Positions 4,590 to 6,161 of a stretch of DNA of 6,161 nucleotides are shown in pieces. The position numbers and the translations under genes were made by a program. Origin of the DNA: Ktedonobacterales bacterium (GTDB lineage: Bacteria > Chloroflexota > Ktedonobacteria > Ktedonobacterales > JADMIN01); contig JAICKD010000221.1 in NCBI GenBank assembly GCA_025928125.1, forward strand, positions 1 through 6,161, given 5' to 3'. Position 1 is the first letter of the stretch. The number at the start of each line of letters is the position of its first letter. A model generated the notes under the pieces. The model saw only the letters and a program-made list of their open reading frames with translations. It was not told the DNA's origin and did no database searches.

Positions 4590-6161
4590 TTAGTTCGTCT
4601 CGCTCAGCCCCGGCGTTGCGACCAAACCAGGCGTATCCTGGTCGTGTGGCTCGTGCTGGGCGCGCTGTTCTGGCGGGACAGGCTTCGTCCCCCGCGACCG
4701 GCCACTCTCGAGTGCGATAGACAGCACCTCGCGCGCGTCATCGACTGGGTAGAAATGCATCTCGTCGCGCAGCTCTTGCGGAAGCTCTTCCAGATCATAC
4801 TCGTTCCGATGCGGGAAGATCACCGAGCGGATGCCCGCACGATGCGCCGCCAGCACTTTTTCTTTCAGCCCGCCAATCGGCAGCACTTTGCCGCGCAGGC
4901 TGATCTCGCCAGTCATCGCAACATCCGACCGCGCCCGGCGTCCCGTCACCAGCGAGACAATCGCGGTCATCATCGTCACCCCAGCTGAAGGGCCATCTTT
5001 GGGAATTGCGCCCTCCGGGACATGGATGTGGAACGCGCGATTCTCGAAGGCCGTCGAGTCTATGCCCAGCGCCTCCGCGTTCGAGCGCACATAGGTCAGC
5101 GCCGCCATCGCCGACTCCTTCATCACGTCGCCCAACTGGCCGGTGAGTGTCAGCGTATTTTCGCGGCTGGGCATCATCGCCGCCTCGATGAAGATGATGT
5201 CCCCGCCGACCGGCGTCCAGACGAGACCCGTCACGACACCAGGGCGATCCAACCGTTCCGCCGTCTCCTCGAAGAAGCGGGGACGGCCCAGCAACTCGCG
5301 CAGGCTCTCAGGCGAGACCGCGACCGGGCCAGGATGCCCTTCAGCAATCTGGCGCGCCACTTTGCGGCAGACCGAGCCAAGCTCGCGTTCGAGGTTGCGC
5401 ACGCCCGCCTCGCGCGTATAGCCACGGATGATGGCCGTCACCGTCTCGTCAGGAATGCTCAACTCATCAGCCTTTAGGCCATTGGCGGCGATCTGCTTCG
5501 GCATCAGGAAGCGCCGGGCAATATGCAGCTTCTCCTCCTCCGTATAGCCGCTCAGTTCCAGAATCTCCATGCGGTCGCGGAGCGGCGCGGGAATCGGGTC
5601 GAGCGAATTGGCTGTCGCGATGAACATCACCTTCGAGAGGTCGAACGCCAGATCGAGATAGTTATCGCGGAACGAGAAGTTCTGCTCCGGGTCGAGCACC
5701 TCTAGCAGCGCCGAGGATGGATCGCCGCGCCAGTCGGAGGCGAGCTTATCGACCTCATCCAGCATGAAGACAGGATCATTCGTCCCCGCACGCCGAATCG
5801 ACTGCAAGATGCGGCCCGGCATCGCGCCGATATACGTGCGCCGATGGCCGCGAATCTCGGCCTCGTCGTGGATGCCGCCCAGCGACATACGCGCGAATTC
5901 ACGGCCCAGCGCGCGCGCAATCGAATGGCCCAGCGAGGTCTTGCCGACCCCCGGCGGCCCAACGAAGCACAGGATCGGCTCGCGGCTGGCGGCGCGCGTG
6001 TCAGCGCTGGTATCCGCGGGCGTATCCGAGGTAGCGGCTTCCGCCTCGGCCTCGGCGCGGCGCACCTCCTTCAGGTGTCGCACCGCCAGATACTCGAGGA
6101 TGCGCGCTTTGATCTTCTCCAGGTCATAGTGGTCCTCATCCAGCACCTCACGCGCATGGGG
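4590..6161 (-). CDS. lon: ATP-dependent protease Lon (LonA), partial (N-terminus beyond window)
   Basis: LonA is a soluble homohexameric AAA+ serine protease that unfolds and degrades damaged and regulatory proteins. The 523 visible residues, numbered from the right edge (PHAREVLDEDH at 1-11), start just before the ATPase module. Walker A is GPPGVGKTS (68-76), Walker B is VFMLDE (131-136), sensor 1 lies in ATANSLD (182-188) and sensor 2 in REAGVRNLER (250-259). The proteolytic domain follows, with PKDGPSAGV (387-395, catalytic Ser392) and GGLKEK (430-435, catalytic Lys435), 43 residues apart as in E. coli Lon. The N-terminal substrate-binding domain is off the right edge. A 26-residue Ala/Glu/Asp/Thr-rich insertion precedes Walker A (36-61), and the C-terminus carries a polar tail of about 38 residues. 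The gene ends with tandem in-frame stops TAA-TAG (4592-4587), 9 bases before the deacetylase ATG. Confidence 0.97.
   Translation of the reverse strand, partial: PHAREVLDEDHYDLEKIKARILEYLAVRHLKEVRRAEAEAEAATSDTPADTSADTRAASREPILCFVGPPGVGKTSLGHSIARALGREFARMSLGGIHDEAEIRGHRRTYIGAMPGRILQSIRRAGTNDPVFMLDEVDKLASDWRGDPSSALLEVLDPEQNFSFRDNYLDLAFDLSKVMFIATANSLDPIPAPLRDRMEILELSGYTEEEKLHIARRFLMPKQIAANGLKADELSIPDETVTAIIRGYTREAGVRNLERELGSVCRKVARQIAEGHPGPVAVSPESLRELLGRPRFFEETAERLDRPGVVTGLVWTPVGGDIIFIEAAMMPSRENTLTLTGQLGDVMKESAMAALTYVRSNAEALGIDSTAFENRAFHIHVPEGAIPKDGPSAGVTMMTAIVSLVTGRRARSDVAMTGEISLRGKVLPIGGLKEKVLAAHRAGIRSVIFPHRNEYDLEELPQELRDEMHFYPVDDAREVLSIALESGRSRGTKPVPPEQRAQHEPHDQDTPGLVATPGLSETN

Noticed and set aside
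1..6161. CRISPR array, insertion sequence, tRNA/rRNA, toxin-antitoxin or defence genes
   Set aside because: None of their repeats, motifs or folds was seen on either strand.

Overview
The window is a GC-rich stretch of a bacterial chromosome with ordinary housekeeping content. It holds six protein-coding genes, two of them cut by the window edges. Both promoters flanking the divergent region look like sigma-70 class sites and most genes have clear Shine-Dalgarno sequences. Domain styles (a short KH-ended NusA next to YlxR, an Hsp20 with a long tail, an AHPDDE deacetylase beside Lon) would fit a deep-branching lineage such as Chloroflexota. That placement is a guess; the sequence does not prove it.

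Layout. Positions 1-841 (minus) encode most of an acyl-CoA dehydrogenase, whose C-terminus lies off the left edge. Positions 842-1327 are a 486-base divergent control region. It carries a near-consensus minus-strand promoter for the dehydrogenase, a strong extended -10 promoter on the plus strand for nusA, and a structured nusA 5' leader with a classical intrinsic-terminator hairpin and several further hairpins. Positions 1328-2805 (plus) hold nusA followed by ylxR (rnpM). A hairpin at 2815-2844 separates ylxR from the convergent hsp20 gene (2862-3494, minus). A 204-base gap (3495-3698) with inverted repeats follows. Then come a PIG-L/LmbE-family deacetylase (3699-4580, minus) and the C-terminal two-thirds of an ATP-dependent Lon protease (4590-6161, minus), which runs off the right edge.

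How the genes work together. nusA and ylxR form a small RNA-metabolism operon: transcription elongation/termination factor plus RNase P RNA-binding modulator. It is detached here from the partners usually found with it, rimP upstream and infB downstream. The terminator in the nusA leader has no upstream plus-strand gene to serve, so attenuation of nusA itself, plausibly by NusA, is the most interesting regulatory hypothesis. Lon and the deacetylase are only 9 bases apart and probably co-transcribed. Hsp20 on the same strand adds a second proteostasis gene but has its own leader. No CRISPR, transposase, tRNA, rRNA or defence system is visible, and I found no clearly new multi-gene system. The points most worth following are the nusA leader RNA, the Hsp20 tail ending in an ESFPASDPP-type motif, the linker insertion in Lon, and the inverted-repeat region upstream of hsp20.
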